Shown: positions 41,867-56,389, counted from the stretch's first letter. The stretch: 64,000 nucleotides of DNA from Clarkia xantiana subsp. parviflora (GCA_036873135.1 JAPTYO010000008.1:26996761-27060760), one strand, 5' to 3'. Program-made: numbers and translations. Notes: generated from the sequence alone by a model not told the origin.

Positions 41867-41931
41867 GCATCGGAGAGGGCTCAACCAGCACCACCCCCCT
41901 CTCCGTGCTGGATACTGCCCTTTGCGCAGGT
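41867..41931 (+). promoter_or_regulatory. LTR leader motif with hairpin (truncated Tat element)
   Basis: GCATCGGAGAGGG, stem CCAGCAC (41885-41891) / GTGCTGG (41905-41911), a C-rich loop, then CCCTTTGCGCAGG. Same plan as at 11062, 30644 and 31228, with a different stem. Confidence 0.65.
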
Positions 41932-42103
41932 GAGGACTACGTGAAGCAGGCGAAGTGCTAATTGCCGACAACTCGCTACCGTCAGCCGACAGCCTGCAGA
42001 CGTCATCCGACAACCTGCAGTCGTCCTCCGACAACCCGACACGATCACAACCCGAAGTGCCGAAGAGTCCGACTCCCCGGTTGGATTTGGACGCAACATT
42101 TAT

Positions 42104-43275
42104 TAACTATCTTAATTACTTAATCATTTATTCTCTATATTATTATTATATAATATAATTTCAATAAACTCATAGAATGTTGACACCTAATAAAATTAGG
42201 CAATGACATGTCAAAATGAAACAATTTTATTGGTACACCTCAATTTAAATATCTCAATGATTATGTGGTTTATACAACTAAGCACTTCTATGTGTCTAGA
42301 TTTCTTCCAAGCACCCACAATGCATCCTAGAAGTTGTTACAAATCTTTCATCCGTTACACAATTATTTTTTATTTAAATCTTTAATCTCTCTTTTTTTTT
42401 GCCAACCTTAATCTCATATTGGCTTAATTTCACCTTTTTTTTATTATCATTATTTCATGAAGCATCTTCAATTCATTCATCTTTTTGCACATAATTACAT
42501 GCCATTCAATTCCTTAATATCACATTGGTTTTTTTTTCACCTATGTATTTTTCATTCTTATAAATATTAAAATGCGAAAATTCTCACTTATTAAGAAAAA
42601 CTGAGATATACTTAGGGTTTAGGGCGAGCTAGGGGTGACACGTTTTAAAAAAACATGCAACATGTTAAAAAAAAAAGATTAATATATCATCAGGCTTCGG
42701 CAAACTCTAATTTAAAGTTGAAATATAAATTTATCATGTGAAGAAAATTTAATAATATATATAAACAGCTTTTCAATGAAAGAGAAATATATTCCTATAA
42801 TTTTAGAATGATATTATTTCAGTAATAGTTATTAAGTTACTTATTAAAATATACATATTAAATTTAATATTTGTGAAAAATATAATATAAAGATAAATTA
42901 TAAAAATTAATTTAAATAATTTGAATTATCATTATATATTAAGATATTGTATATCATTATTTTAACAACTCATGTTAACTATCCATCAAATATATTAATA
43001 AATATCCATTTTTTTATATTTCATATAATTAAACTTTATTAATAAATTTTCATTCCTTAAAAAAATAAATTTTATTAATATAATTCATATGTAAAATATT
43101 CTAATTTTATGTATATATTATATATTTTAAAAAAATATAACAAAAAAAATTAACATAATCAATATTTACATAACAAAATTAAAAAAAATTTATACTGTGC
43201 ATTATAAAATATAAACTAAAAATATAAAAACACTAAATTAAAATACAACTTAATTAAGTTTATTACGTACATACC
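42104..43275. other. AT-rich block, probable body of a Helitron-like element
   Basis: No gene. Very AT-rich and ending at a Helitron-type terminus; the 5' end cannot be placed. Confidence 0.45.
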
Positions 43276-43302
43276 ACGCAAAGCGCGGGCATTTCCACCT
43301 AG
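43274..43302 (+). mobile_element. Helitron 3' terminus, different family
   Basis: CCACGCAAAGCGCGGG forms a hairpin with one mismatch, followed by CATTTCCAC and CTAG (43299-43302) then T. Layout as for the ends at 2254-2282 but with another sequence, so a separate family. Confidence 0.65.
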
Positions 43303-45033
43303 TATATCATATTTAAGAAGTGAAACATGTATTTATCCTTTGCATGAAAATTCATCGAGCTAGCCAATAATTGTACAGGTGGTTGTAATAATTTGTAAGG
43401 TATATGCATGGATGAGATGACGTTGCGATGAATTCTTTTACATGTCGTGACCGGCCAAAAAAAAACGAAATTGTATTATGTTGATGGTTGGAAGCGTCAA
43501 GATCACGTGCTAATTAATAAATATTATCATGTGCACAAATGGTACTCGGCCCGCAACCATAGTTGACATTTTAGACAACCTGATTTATTTGACCATTGAA
43601 AGCCACATACTTTACCTTTGGCCGTTATATGTCGAATGTTTATTTCGTTGCTGAATGGATATGTTGATAGAAAGAGTCTAGTTAGTATTGAATTGCCGGT
43701 TAATTTTTTTTTTTTTTTTGTCCTCACAGACAGCTACAAAACCCGAGATAAATATAGTGGTGGGGCATAATTTGGGAAATAATGTGTTCAAATGTCCTAA
43801 TATTTATATTGGAGGTAATTTATAATTTAGTTATTTATTATCGATCTCATTACTTGATGCAATATTTTTGTTTTGTTATAGAATAAGTATTGTCTAAAGT
43901 TATTTGTAAAGTGATATACACGCACGTATCAAGTTGAAAAATAATGGAAGAGTACTCCATATAGCGTTAGTTTAGTATTGCTAATATCTCTGAGGATTGA
44001 ATCAAGTAGTCAGGATAGAACAATGGTAAGTTCAATTTTCAGAAATGCTTCACTATGTATAAGTTATATAATTGTTGAAGATCTTTAATCGAAGCCAACG
44101 AAAACGATCTAGGGTTCGTCACGAAGAGGACGAACAAACCCTAGCGGAGCGTAAGGAAAATAGAGAGACAGAGTATTTTCAGAAATCGTCAAGAGAATTC
44201 CTTCATCAAGTCCCTCTCCTCCTGAATCTCAAACTTTACATAGTGTGGAAAAGTTACAACAATACAAAAATACAACAAAGGTTCCAAGAAGTGATAAAAG
44301 AGTCCCAAAAGAAACTGAACCGGCTAAACGAAAATACAAACAACACCCTAAACTATACAAATTACCAAACAAACCAAATAAGTCTTCAAGATTGACAAAT
44401 AGCTCCTAACAAACTCAAAAAATTGTACATTTCAACTTCACTCATTCATCCTTTGATTTATGGCTTCGTCTCTCACTACTTAACATAACAATAGATATAG
44501 AGCTAAAAAATCGTCATTTGTTCCACCTCATAAACTAAATTAAATAGACCCAATATGTTTCACATTAAATTAATTAACAACTTAAGCTTGAAAGTTAAAT
44601 CTACTTGTAAATGGTATTTGGAGGTTTATTTCTATTTCTGTAATGTAATACTTGGTAAATTTTTAAAGGTGAGAAAAATATTGGATAAGTATGGTTGTTG
44701 GACTTGGAGAGTATATACTGGATTACGTAATCAATGCCTAGAATTGCATTGACTGCTAAGATAACGTTAATAAATTTTATTTTTAATTAATGCATTGGGA
44801 TGAAAATTAGTGATGGCAGCCCATGCAAATCTGAATCTATACAATTACATATGCATTTATAATATTGTATTGTATTGTATGGGTCAAATGCTAAACAATT
44901 ATTATGTATGATCAGTGAACACGCTATCTTGAGAAGAAAAATCGAAACTGGAAAGAAATGGTCGGTGAGGAAGTGACCTTTCATATTCTTTCTCCCTAAC
45001 TAACTTGTCGCACAAATCTATCTATCTTTCGTC
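43303..45033. other. intergenic, nothing recognised
   Basis: Frames 44072-44395 (Lys/Asn/Gln-rich) and 44555-44752 have no motif or homologue I recognise. Confidence 0.5.
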
Positions 45034-45623
45034 ACTTTTGGTTTTTGTGCAACATTTTTATTTTTGTATATTTTTTGTGCAATATGTTTGCAACTTTTAC
45101 ACTTTTGGTGTATCTGTTAGTTGACCGTTAGTGTTGACCATTAAATAGTCACGTGACTTGCACATGATCAGTCCCGAATTTTTATTTTGTTCAGTTTAGT
45201 CCTCAAATTTATCACCCTAACTTTTAATTTTTACAATTTAGTCCCTAAACATTTTCAAACACACCCTATGGCTAAATTGATTTAGCCATGGTCCGACCAT
45301 GGCTAGAGTTGGCCAGGTCCGGCGACCCCATCTAGGGTCCGAACCAGCCATGGGTCGAAGCATGGCTACGTTAATTTAGCCATATGGTGTGCTTGAAAAT
45401 TTTAAGGGACTAAATTTTAAAAATTAAAAGTTAGAGCAATAAATTTGAGGACTAAACTGAAAAAAATAAAATTTTGGGGCTGGTCATGTGCAAGTCACGT
45501 GACTATTTAACGTCAACACTAACGGTCAACTAATGGATGCACCAAAAGTGTAAAAGTTGCAAACGTATTGCACAAAAAATATACAAAAATAAAGATGTTG
45601 CACCAAAAACAAAAAATGACCAA
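45034..45623. mobile_element. Foldback MITE with about 230-bp terminal inverted repeats
   Basis: Left arm GTGCAACATTTTTATTTTTG, GCAACTTTTACACTTTTGGTG, AGTCACGTGACTTGCACATG and TTTAGTCCCTAAA are repeated inverted in the right arm (TTTAGGG/CACGTGACT/CACCAAAAGTGTAAAAGTTGC). The GC-richer centre (about 45290-45370) has ATGGCTA/TAGCCAT pairs. No coding sequence. Family not assigned; no clear target duplication. Confidence 0.8.
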
Positions 45624-46039
45624 AGATGTTGCACCAAAAGACCTATTAACCCCTTTTTTTAGTGTAATTGATGGTCAATCGTTACATTCGTTGCATTCCA
45701 GTTTTCTGTCTAATATAATCGTTAAAACCGACGTAACGAAATCAGGCGACTTGCATGTGACAGGTTTTTGACAACAAATATGATATATCGGAAAGCAAAT
45801 CGCAATGAATTTGATATATAAGACAGTCAATCACAATTTTGACAGGGAAAGTGTGAGTCACGTGAGTTCGTTTCGTTAGTTTTTTTTTAGCCAACCTTTT
45901 CGTCAGTTTTAACGTCGATTTTTTTGCAGAAAAGTGGAACGTAACAAATTTAATATATCGAACAATCTATAGCAATAAAATAAAAAAATGGAACACCTAA
46001 TTTCAACATATAGTGTATACTTAAAGACCGTTTTTAGGT
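45624..46039. other. intergenic, nothing recognised
   Basis: No motif; the frame 45568-45771 overlaps the MITE edge. Confidence 0.5.
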
Positions 46040-46525
46040 AGGTTCTTAACCCTAACCAATATTATGGCAGAATGTATCTTTTCTCATAAAGAACATAATC
46101 ATGCATAGCAGCATAATTACGCAATCAATAATGATGCGACCTAGCGGTGTAAGAAAATTAATATCAGGTCAATATGTAGCGGAATAAGGATCGTACCTCC
46201 GGTTATGATTGGATGAATATGAATGAACAATTATCGAGAATCTGCAGAGAGATTTTGTTAGTTTAGCGGTCTTCCGGCTTCTGCCTAACCGTATGGGACG
46301 TCTGGATGAATGATACCGACCCTTTATTTATAGGCAAAATCAGGGACCGCTAAGTAAATAATAATAACTTTATAAGTCCTCCCATCCACAAGACTTAAAC
46401 TTTAGTCCCACAAAATTAGAATATTACACCAGATACCCTAATAAATATATGTAACATGTGGACCACTTAACGAAGAGAATATAGACTTTTATATATCAGT
46501 TTGTGTCGCGTAATATATTCCTATA
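46040..46525 (-). mobile_element. Decayed Copia-like LTR, reverse oriented
   Basis: On the minus strand there is a TATAAATAAA box (46323-46332). At the right edge lies CCAAATGGGAGAA (46526-46538 reversed), the purine tract commonly found before Copia 3' LTRs. Overall composition resembles the Copia LTR at 32687-33200. The left end is uncertain and TG...CA ends are not intact. Confidence 0.45.
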
Positions 46526-48830
46526 TTCTCCCATTTGGTCTCATGACACATATATTTCATATATCGGTGTTCTGAATTGGCCAAAATAATATTCTTTGGA
46601 TTGTGTAGACCTCCCACTAATTCCTGAAATATTATATACGAGCCATGGCAGTGATACTCATTACTATATGTCGGGTACTTCCCTTCCATGAGCCACGATA
46701 CATAAATAATCAAGAAATAAGCACTTTAGGGAAAAACTTGATGAATGACTTGGAAAAGTCACTCCGGTTCAACTTTATATCCCGACGAACTCATTTTACT
46801 TTATATACGCATAGCTTGATGGGATAGTTCGTCATTATTCTCTGTACAAGTTAGGCATATGAGAGAAACATATCGTAGATAGGCCTATATCCAAAATTGA
46901 CCATAGAACTTGATTACTAGTAAACTTTTGGTCAATTGATCAACTGTAGTCACCACTGTATTGGTGTTTAAACACCAAATTCTCTCTAAATTTGTCGATA
47001 AACATGCCTCTTATTGCTAGCTTTTACTGTCATAACAGACATCTTTATACTTGTATTATTGCAGAGAATCGTTATTGGTCTAATCATAATATCGACACAT
47101 GACGACCAAATTTATAATTATTTTAGAGTATGTGTCATTACATTCATACAAATAATTCATCTTGCACGATAGATAAACCACGATGGGCACTTGATGCTCC
47201 TAAAAGGTGTAACCCTATGGATGTGGTATTCTTGATATCTATTTGTGTTAGACAAATTCCACCTTATGTATGTGACCACCCTCAAATAATCAAACTGTAA
47301 CCTTGGTAATTTTCCATATCATAAACTCCTACTATCCTTCGGGAAACTCCCACTGACTTAATAATAACTTTTGGCTAATGAGATTTTCAAAGTTAAAAGA
47401 GGTGACAACTATAATGAAAACTGTATTGAAAAATCTCAGATACTATTCGTAGGAGATTTACTTTAAAAACATGTGCAACTACTTTTGCCTTATTGACAAT
47501 TATACAATTCCTTAAGTTGCTCCATATACATCTCTCTTAAACAGTTACAACTATGGGTAAGCTCCAACCTTAAATGAGCACCAAATGAGCCACCATCATA
47601 GTGCTACTTCTCAAATATGATATCATCATGCAATGCCCTTTATCTGAGTATTCACCCAAGTCTGAATTTATATCATCAGCATTACCAGATGTTAATGCAA
47701 CCAATGATGCCACCCCTTCTTGTAATTGGATGAATTTACTGAATTGACTTTTAGTTATATACTCAAGTTTACCCTAACAACATACATGACTTGATTTTGA
47801 ATTCTTTATGTTGTCGTACAAAACAACCTTAATGAGATGTAATATAATTGTCAGAATATCGTAGACTTCCATAATCAAAATAATTTATTATCTATAAGTT
47901 GTTATGTATAGTATATATAACTAATTAGTCGTCTGTATTTGAACCTCTTTATGAATTTATTCCTAAGTTGGTTACTCTACCTTAATGATCCAATTTATGT
48001 AATCAAAATACTTTCAGGAACAACATTCAGGAATAGATTTCTTGGAAATCAATCCTCCCACTAGGTTCAATATATCTAAACTTTATTTTCGTGGACTATT
48101 ATAGGGTTGTAAATGTCTTTAAAATCCTTAGCTTTAAAGTCATTAACTTCTATAGGATCTTTACTTTATGAGGATTATAAATCATTAACTTCTATAGATC
48201 CTAACTTTAACTCAAATGTGTCAAAGACAGCAAAAGAGAATCTTGATACGACTTTTGTATTTAATAAGGACAACAATGACTCTTTAAGAGAAATTTTATA
48301 TTTCTTCTTGTATCTAAAATTAATGCCTGAAGGCAATTCTAAATAATCGGTAGCAAAATACTACATTTATTGTTCCTTATAGGTCTATTACCATATAAAT
48401 TCTTCTAGTCCATTTAAATTAATTAAACTGACTCATTATAACCATCATGTGGTTCAAATAAAGAATTTCCTTATAGTAGACCAACACGTGTATATAATTG
48501 CTTACGTATATACTTAAGTTCCTACTTTATAAGATCCAACAATCTTAAATTCATTTAATTGTATTTGATCTTCGATGCAAAATGGTTTTAAAACACCATA
48601 TATCACTTTTATTTATGAAGATAAATACACATATCTTGACGGTCAAACTGATGAGATTAAATCTCTGACCAAAATTAGAACAAGGAACTATACACAAAAA
48701 CGATCTCAAGAATCTCAAGTAACTTTATAAAATCTTTACTAAAGATGCACTATTAGTTTTAAGATTCAACTTTATACCAGTAGATATACTTAATTTTATC
48801 TAAATGATGATAAATTTTTTAATGGTTGCT
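46526..48830 (-). other. Probable decayed 3' flank of the Copia-like element
   Basis: AT-rich, no pol motif found on either strand. CTCCCACT-type words (46611, 47347, 48056) on the plus strand recall the purine tracts of Copia 3' regions. Frames at 46489-46713, 46645-46827 and 48113-48346 are unsupported. Confidence 0.35.
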
Positions 48831-50441
48831 TCCTTTAGAAAATAATAAAATAAATGTTTCTAATCTTTTTACCAATATAAAAAGTAGAAGATGTCCTCAC
48901 CCCAATAGTTGTCAATTTACCTCGTACCGTTGCACCACCAACGTTGCAATGTTTCGGTGTCCACCCACCAAACGTTTCACTATCGGTCAAATGGTTACAC
49001 TTTTGAAAGTTAGAACCATTTATCCCCATACCACCGAGACTTTGGTTACATAAAGAGATGGAAGTTTCATCATTAAAAAACACGACTCTGGTTACATGAA
49101 GAGACAGAAGTTTCATCAGCAAAAAACACACATCTGTGCGTATGATTTACATCGTAATCATACGATCGTCGTCGTCAATTGCTCTGGCTCTACTTCTATT
49201 GGCAATATATTATTCATTTTTCTCTTCTTGTCGAAGTGGTGGGTGTGGATGTGCAGTATCTATGACCGATGTTTAAAGACATTTCCTCTTCTTCCCCGAC
49301 TATCCACTATACACTTCTAAACCATGTTCTTCCTCTCTATCTTAATTTCTACTGCAGGTTGCATTAGAGCAAGATGCACTCAAATTCCTCACCGAAATCC
49401 CCCAAATTTGCTTCGATGGAAGGAGGTGACATCCTCTCTCGAAACTAACATGATGGTAAGATGATCGAAGTAGTAGTTGTTATTTTTTATTTTCCAGTCT
49501 TTAGAATGATAATTGAAATCACCATTGTGGTGGCTATAAGAAGAAGATGGTCGGCTGCGGTGGGTACGTGGTAGAATGGTTTTTTGAGTTAAACTCAAAT
49601 ATATATTTTTGGATTGGCCTTTGTCTAATTACAAAATCCTGGGTTAATTGGAATAATTGGATCACTATGAGATAAATGGAGATGTAAATCCTCCATCATC
49701 CCTACATATTGGACGTTGTTACGAATCTGCACCACTCCAGTGTCAGCTGCGAAAGACGACGAACAATGATAGATGACAACAGAACTCTCACGGCTGTGGC
49801 GGTTAAAGACGACTTTACAATCCCTTTATTGAGCTCAATTCCAACCCTCATATTTAGTTCTTTTTCAATTGATTGGTTAGTCATTAATTGAATTTGTTTG
49901 TTCGATCACTAAACTGAATTTGTTTTATCCTTGTGCTGAATGTCTAAAACTGCTGTTTTTTCTGGTAACTTTTCCCGGTGTTAGCTAATTTACTTAGTAT
50001 CAAGTTGCAGATAAAATAGATTCTTTCGATTAGTCAGCCATGTTATGTTGGATTGTTGCTTTTCGGACAAAAACTCAATAATCTTGAATCTCATTTTAAG
50101 ATTATCAAATAGCATAAATATATTTGGCTTTGACTTTTTTTAGCCACTCGAGGGCAAAAGTGACTAGCTATCAGTGATGTGAAACTAAAACTAAATACTA
50201 GCTTAAGTAAAGATGCGCCAGACTACCAACTGAATAAGAAACAGTGTTTGTCAAAGTTTTTGAGGGAGCTAAGATAATACGGCACGACAGAACGATCAAC
50301 TACGAATATATAATCAAGTTGGTGTAAGGTAAAAAATTATATTTTTTTTTATATATAAAAAAAATTTATATTCCAAAGTTCACTTTATACATATATAATC
50401 AAAGTTGGTCTATTTTGACCAAAATAGATCAAAATAAACAA
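48831..50441. other. intergenic, nothing recognised
   Basis: Several 60-98 codon frames on both strands, none with a motif. 49020-49130 has a short direct repeat around GGTTACAT[AG]AAGAGA. Confidence 0.5.
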
Positions 50442-50840
50442 CCAAATACCAATATAGGCCACATAAAACATTTTTTTACAAATCTAGGCCTGGCCGGGTT
50501 GCCCCAACCCGACCAACTGAATTTTTTTTTTCGAGGGTTGGGGCAACCCGACAATTTTTTTTTCTGTTTTTTTCGTTTTTTTTTTCTAAAAACCTATTGG
50601 ACATGGTGAACCCTAGAAGACAAATGTGTCAATTTGCCCTCTAGGTTTCACAGTGTCCAATATGTTTTTAGAAAAAAAAAATTACAAAACCATTAGTTTT
50701 GAATTATTTGTACAACTTCTATTAAAAAAAACACAAAAAAAAAACCGAAAAAAAAGAGAAACACACTAGGCTGGGTTGGGGCAACCTAGCCAGGCCTAGA
50801 TTTGTAAAAAATATTTTATGTGGCCTATATTGTTATTTGG
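50442..50840. mobile_element. Foldback MITE (about 399 bp)
   Basis: CCAAATACCAATATAGGCCA at the left and TGGCCTATATTGTTATTTGG at the right, with inner arms AAATCTAGGCCTGGCCGGGT and GCCAGGCCTAGATTTG. The arms are about 85 bp, with inner GGTTGGGGCAACC palindromes. It borders directly on the retrotransposon-derived segment starting at 50841. No target duplication was found, so the right border may be a breakpoint. Confidence 0.8.
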
Positions 50841-51114
50841 AGCACCGCCAACAGGGGCACCGCCGACCGAGGCTTTACTTTTCCGCACCGCCACTGGAGG
50901 CTTTACTTTCTGCATCGCTAATGGAGGCACCGCAAACAGGCGTCCCGCCGACAAAGGTTTTATCATTTTCGCACCAGAATAAGCATATGAGCCACCTTGA
51001 ATACTTTGAAGAATTGGAAGAGAATATACTTTATGGTCAAAATCAGTGTTTCTTCGTCTTTGGACAAACCCCTTCGAACACGTTCTACGGGAGTCCGTCC
51101 AAAGAGGGGCAAAC
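50841..51114 (+). mobile_element. 3' end of internal region (partial copy) of the large non-coding retrotransposon
   Basis: Nearly identical to about 58890-59184: GGGGCACCGCCGACCGAGGC, AAGCATATGAGCCACC, ATCAGTGTTTCTTCGTCTTT, and the polypurine tract AAAGAGGGGCAAAC directly before the LTR. The frames 50837-51133 and 58991-59188 encode similar 60-100 residue peptides (HMSHLE-FEELEENIL). They are too short and too variable at the ends to call genes. Confidence 0.8.
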
Positions 51115-52976
<1,862 letters not shown>

Positions 52977-52977
52977 A

Positions 52978-52995
52978 TTTGGCGACTATGCTGGG
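52978..52995 (+). other. Primer-binding site after LTR A
   Basis: TTTGGCGACTATGCTGGG right after the LTR end. LTR B is followed by TTTGGCGACTCTGCTAGG. The position is diagnostic; I cannot assign the tRNA. Confidence 0.7.
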
Positions 52996-53439
52996 GAAGT
53001 ATTTGAGGGTTCAGGCTCTTTATATTTGCTTATATACCATGTTTTAGTTTTTATATATATATATTTGAATTTGTTATTCTAACTTGGTTATTTTTGTTAT
53101 TTCAGGTGTGAAATTATTTTTTTATGACTGACTATTTTTCTTTGTTGATATGTGTTATTTGAATTCGCACACACACACTTTAGTCTAATGTCCAAAACGC
53201 CTAAAACTCAGGGCGACTAGGAACCCTGGAGGGTAAGTACGGTACGACCGCGCGGCCGGGCCGCCGGTACGACTCCGAAAAACTCCACTCGCTTGTGAAG
53301 GTCCTGTGATCCCTATGATGGGGAGAGGAACCCATCTTGTCAGGAACCTATCAGTGGAACATACCTTGTAAAGCAAAACCACACACATTTTTACCCTCCA
53401 TAACGTCGTGTTTTATCCGTGTTTTCTTAAAAAGAGTTT

Positions 53440-54900
53440 ATCAGGTAAACCGTAAGTTTTTCTAACTGTGTAACATTATTTCTCATGCATTCATCTCATT
53501 GCATTTTTAGAAAAACAAAAACAAAAAAACTTTTTCAGCTAAGTAGTTAGTCATTTAGTTGTAAAAAATTCTTTCCAAACATGCATTGTTTTTTTTTCTT
53601 TAAAAAAAACTCTTACCTGAATTTTTTATTTTAAACATGTGTTTCATATGCATTATTTAAAAAAAAAAATCTTCAGGTAAGTTGTAATTTTGGTTAGTGC
53701 GTTGCGTATGCAAAAAAAAAAACTAAAAAAAAAAAAATTAGGAAAATTTGTAATTCCGCTTTTACTGTTAGAGCTTTTAATTTCGAACGTGCATTCCACA
53801 TGCATCATTTGAAAAAACATTTTAACTGAATTGTTTTATTGTTAATAATGCCTCCAATATGCATTAATTTTAAAAAAAAAAAAAAAAACTTTTTACATAA
53901 ACCGTAAGCTCTCTTAGTTTTAGGGCTCTTTGTTTAAAAAAACATTTTATCTGAATTTTTAATCAAAAAACGTGCATGTCATATGCATTATTTTCGAAAA
54001 AAACCTTTCGGGTAAATTGTAAATTTTCTCAGTTGTAGAACTTTTATTTTTAAGTTTGCATCTTGTATTTATTTTTGTGCAACTCATATGCATCATTTAA
54101 AAAAAAAAAAAATTTCACCTGATTCTTAATTTTGAGCAACCAGGATGCATTGATTTTTTTTCCCTCGTTAAAAAAACAAAAAACAAAAAAATCTTTTCAG
54201 CTAACTTGTAAATTATCTTGACTGTAGAACTTTCATCTCAAGTACGCATCTCATGTGCATCGCATGTGCATTGTTTTAGGAAAAATAATCTGTTGATAGA
54301 CTGTACACATTCTTAGTCGTAGAACTTTAAGTTTCAAACACGTATTCCATGTGTTGTTTTCAAAACTATTTACTAGAATGTTTTATTTCAAGCATGTGTT
54401 TCATACGCATTATTTTTTGGAAAAAAAAAAAAACTTTTCATGTAAGTTGTAAAATTCTGTTAGTGCATTCAATGTGCATCATTTTTTAAAAATTAGGAAA
54501 ATTTGTAATTCTTTTTTGGCTCTTAGAGTTTTTTAAATTCAAACATGAATTGCATATGCATCATTTTCAAAAAAAAAAAACATGATTTTTTAAGCATGCA
54601 TTCAATATGCATTATTTTCAGGTAAATTGTGAGTTTTTTTAGCTATAGAGCTTTCAAATTCACGCATGCATCTCAATTGCATTATTTTAAAAAATCCACC
54701 TGAAATTTTCATTTCAAAATATGCATTTCTTATGCATTATTCAGGTAAACTGTTGTAAGTTGTGAATTTCTTAGGATAGAATTTTAACTTTCAAAAATGC
54801 ATTTCATATGCGTCATTCAGGTAATATGTTGTAAGTTGTAACTTTCTTAACAGTAGAATTTTAACTTTCGAGCATGCATGAGCATTTATCCAAGGTCATT
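53440..54900 (+). repeat. Degenerate about 100-bp repeats with poly-A tracts and ATGCAT motifs
   Basis: At least ten imperfect units, each with a word like TTTCAGGTAAGTTGTAA or CGGGTAAATTGTAAA. This is followed by GTAGAACTTT, CATGCATTCCATATGCAT and a run of 8-16 A. A second copy of the field lies at 61600-62781. It is in the leader after the PBS. Confidence 0.75.
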
Positions 54901-55249
54901 CGTTATTGTCCAAGGTGTATTGCATTTTTTTGGCAAGATCGTCATTTCAACATTCGCATGAGCGAGCATTTAAAAAATGGGAGTTTTGATTCTTTTTTTG
55001 AGAAGATAGTTTAACTGTGCAGTTGAGTGCTACTATTCGAGTTTAAACAAATGACGATAAAACCTTTTTGAAAAAAACTTTGTTTTGAGCATTCGTCCTG
55101 CGTTCGAGCCAGATAATGCACTCAGCAAACTCAGTAAACTCTATGATGGCGCAAAACACATTTGATCATAAATTTTGATTCCTTTTCAAAAAAAAAAAAA
55201 AATCAAATTTATGAAATGAATGACATTAGAGTTTTCAAAAAATCATGCA

Positions 55250-56335
55250 TGATTTCTCATGTTCTCTACACTGATTTTTCATTCACTCTTTTCAGGTACC
55301 CTTGGTTAAGGTATCATGTACACATAAGTTATGCCGGCTAAATGGGGCAACAAAAAAGAACATGCAGTCTTCCAGTTGCACAAGGAACAAATTGCACACC
55401 CGAGATATCTAATGCTGAGGTGCGTTTTTGTACTTAATTTTTTCCTTGAGATTTAAGTGTCCCTACTCTTTTGCAGGTCGGATGACCACTTCAACCAATG
55501 CCGCAACCGTGTGAAACGTGAGCGCTTCGAAGAGTTTCTATGAAAAAATTCACCTACCATGTGTGAATTCATACGTTTTCCAAGACGAGGTATACAACCG
55601 TTATGTGGCCAGGTTTAAACCACTCAGCGGTAACCATGGGGCATCTCCCATTGAGATCGGACATGTCAGGAGATGAGAAAATTTCAAGAGATCATCGAGA
55701 ATCCCGTGAAGATTCAATGTGTCGATCAATGTAGCTTGACTCGATCAACCGAATCCTTTTCCGAAAAAAGTTTTGAAATTTTCAATCCACCACTAGGGGC
55801 ATGTACTTTTCAGTAGGTGTACATATACAAGTTGTGGAGCAGGAGAATCAGAACATACAGCAGGTCCAGTCGCATAGCAAGCACATTGCTCACTGAAAAA
55901 TCCAACTCCCAGCTTGGATAATCAAAACTCCTGAAGAGCACATCTCGTGTACGGCCCTTCGCTCGCCGACCATTCTTATGCCAGCTATCGAATTTATCCC
56001 AGATACCTCGGACGATATCTATGCCTAAGTTTACCATTTGCGGACTACTGTGCCAAACTCAACACCATCCATGTGTGTTCATTAATCAGGCCATTCGTCC
56101 AGCATGCGACGAGCCTAACTCAACAAGTGTTAGCCATGGGGCATCCTCAGACGAGATCGAGTAATAGTCGGGGCATTTGAGAAGCCGAGAGAAGAAGTCA
56201 TTATCTATGTCATCCATTGATCGTAGGATCCATCCAAGGCGTCGACACGGCCGACGTATTTTGACCAATCAAATGAGTCATTATCTAGAAGATGTTTTGA
56301 ATTAGAAATCTCCAATCTGCCACTAGGGGCATGTA
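55250..56335 (+). other. Non-repetitive part of the internal region, no gene recognised
   Basis: CTTTTGCAGGTCGG at about 55468 resembles a splice acceptor. The region has two copies of a CCACTAGGGGCATGTA sentence (55789, 56319) and two of CATGGGGCATC. Frames 55810-56037 and 55947-56180 are short and motif-free. Confidence 0.4.
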
Positions 56336-56389
56336 AATAATTGTTGTTAATTATTTGCGGTAAATTTTCTTAGAAAAAAAAAAGAGGAA

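Larger units (their letters stand above)
35365..42098 (+). mobile_element. 5'-truncated Tat-type element (spacer, antisense gene, 3' LTR)
   Basis: Ends in a 693-bp 3' LTR preceded by a polypurine tract. To the left are, in the same order as in the complete Tat element, a repeat array, an antisense intron-containing gene homologous to the one at 17780-20510, tandem repeats with tandem-repeat spacers, and then a break. The gag, pol and 5' LTR are missing; the left edge joins a truncated Copia. The plus orientation is set by the PPT/LTR. Confidence 0.8.
41406..42098 (+). repeat. 3' LTR of the truncated Tat element (693 bp)
   Basis: Starts TGATGGATATCTGCCC and ends GACGCAACA. It contains a 22-bp perfect palindrome at 41522-41543, a TATA-like TATAAATAGG at about 41760, GCATCGGAGAGGG at 41868-41880 and a leader hairpin. 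The right flank is TTTAT; the left counterpart is lost with the 5' end. The start is related to the solo LTR at 30167. Frames at 41278-41619, 41834-42034 and 41881-42099 are not genes. Confidence 0.85.

Noticed and set aside
44072..44395. 107-codon Lys/Asn-rich frame
   Set aside because: Low-complexity composition in AT-rich DNA, no recognisable domain.
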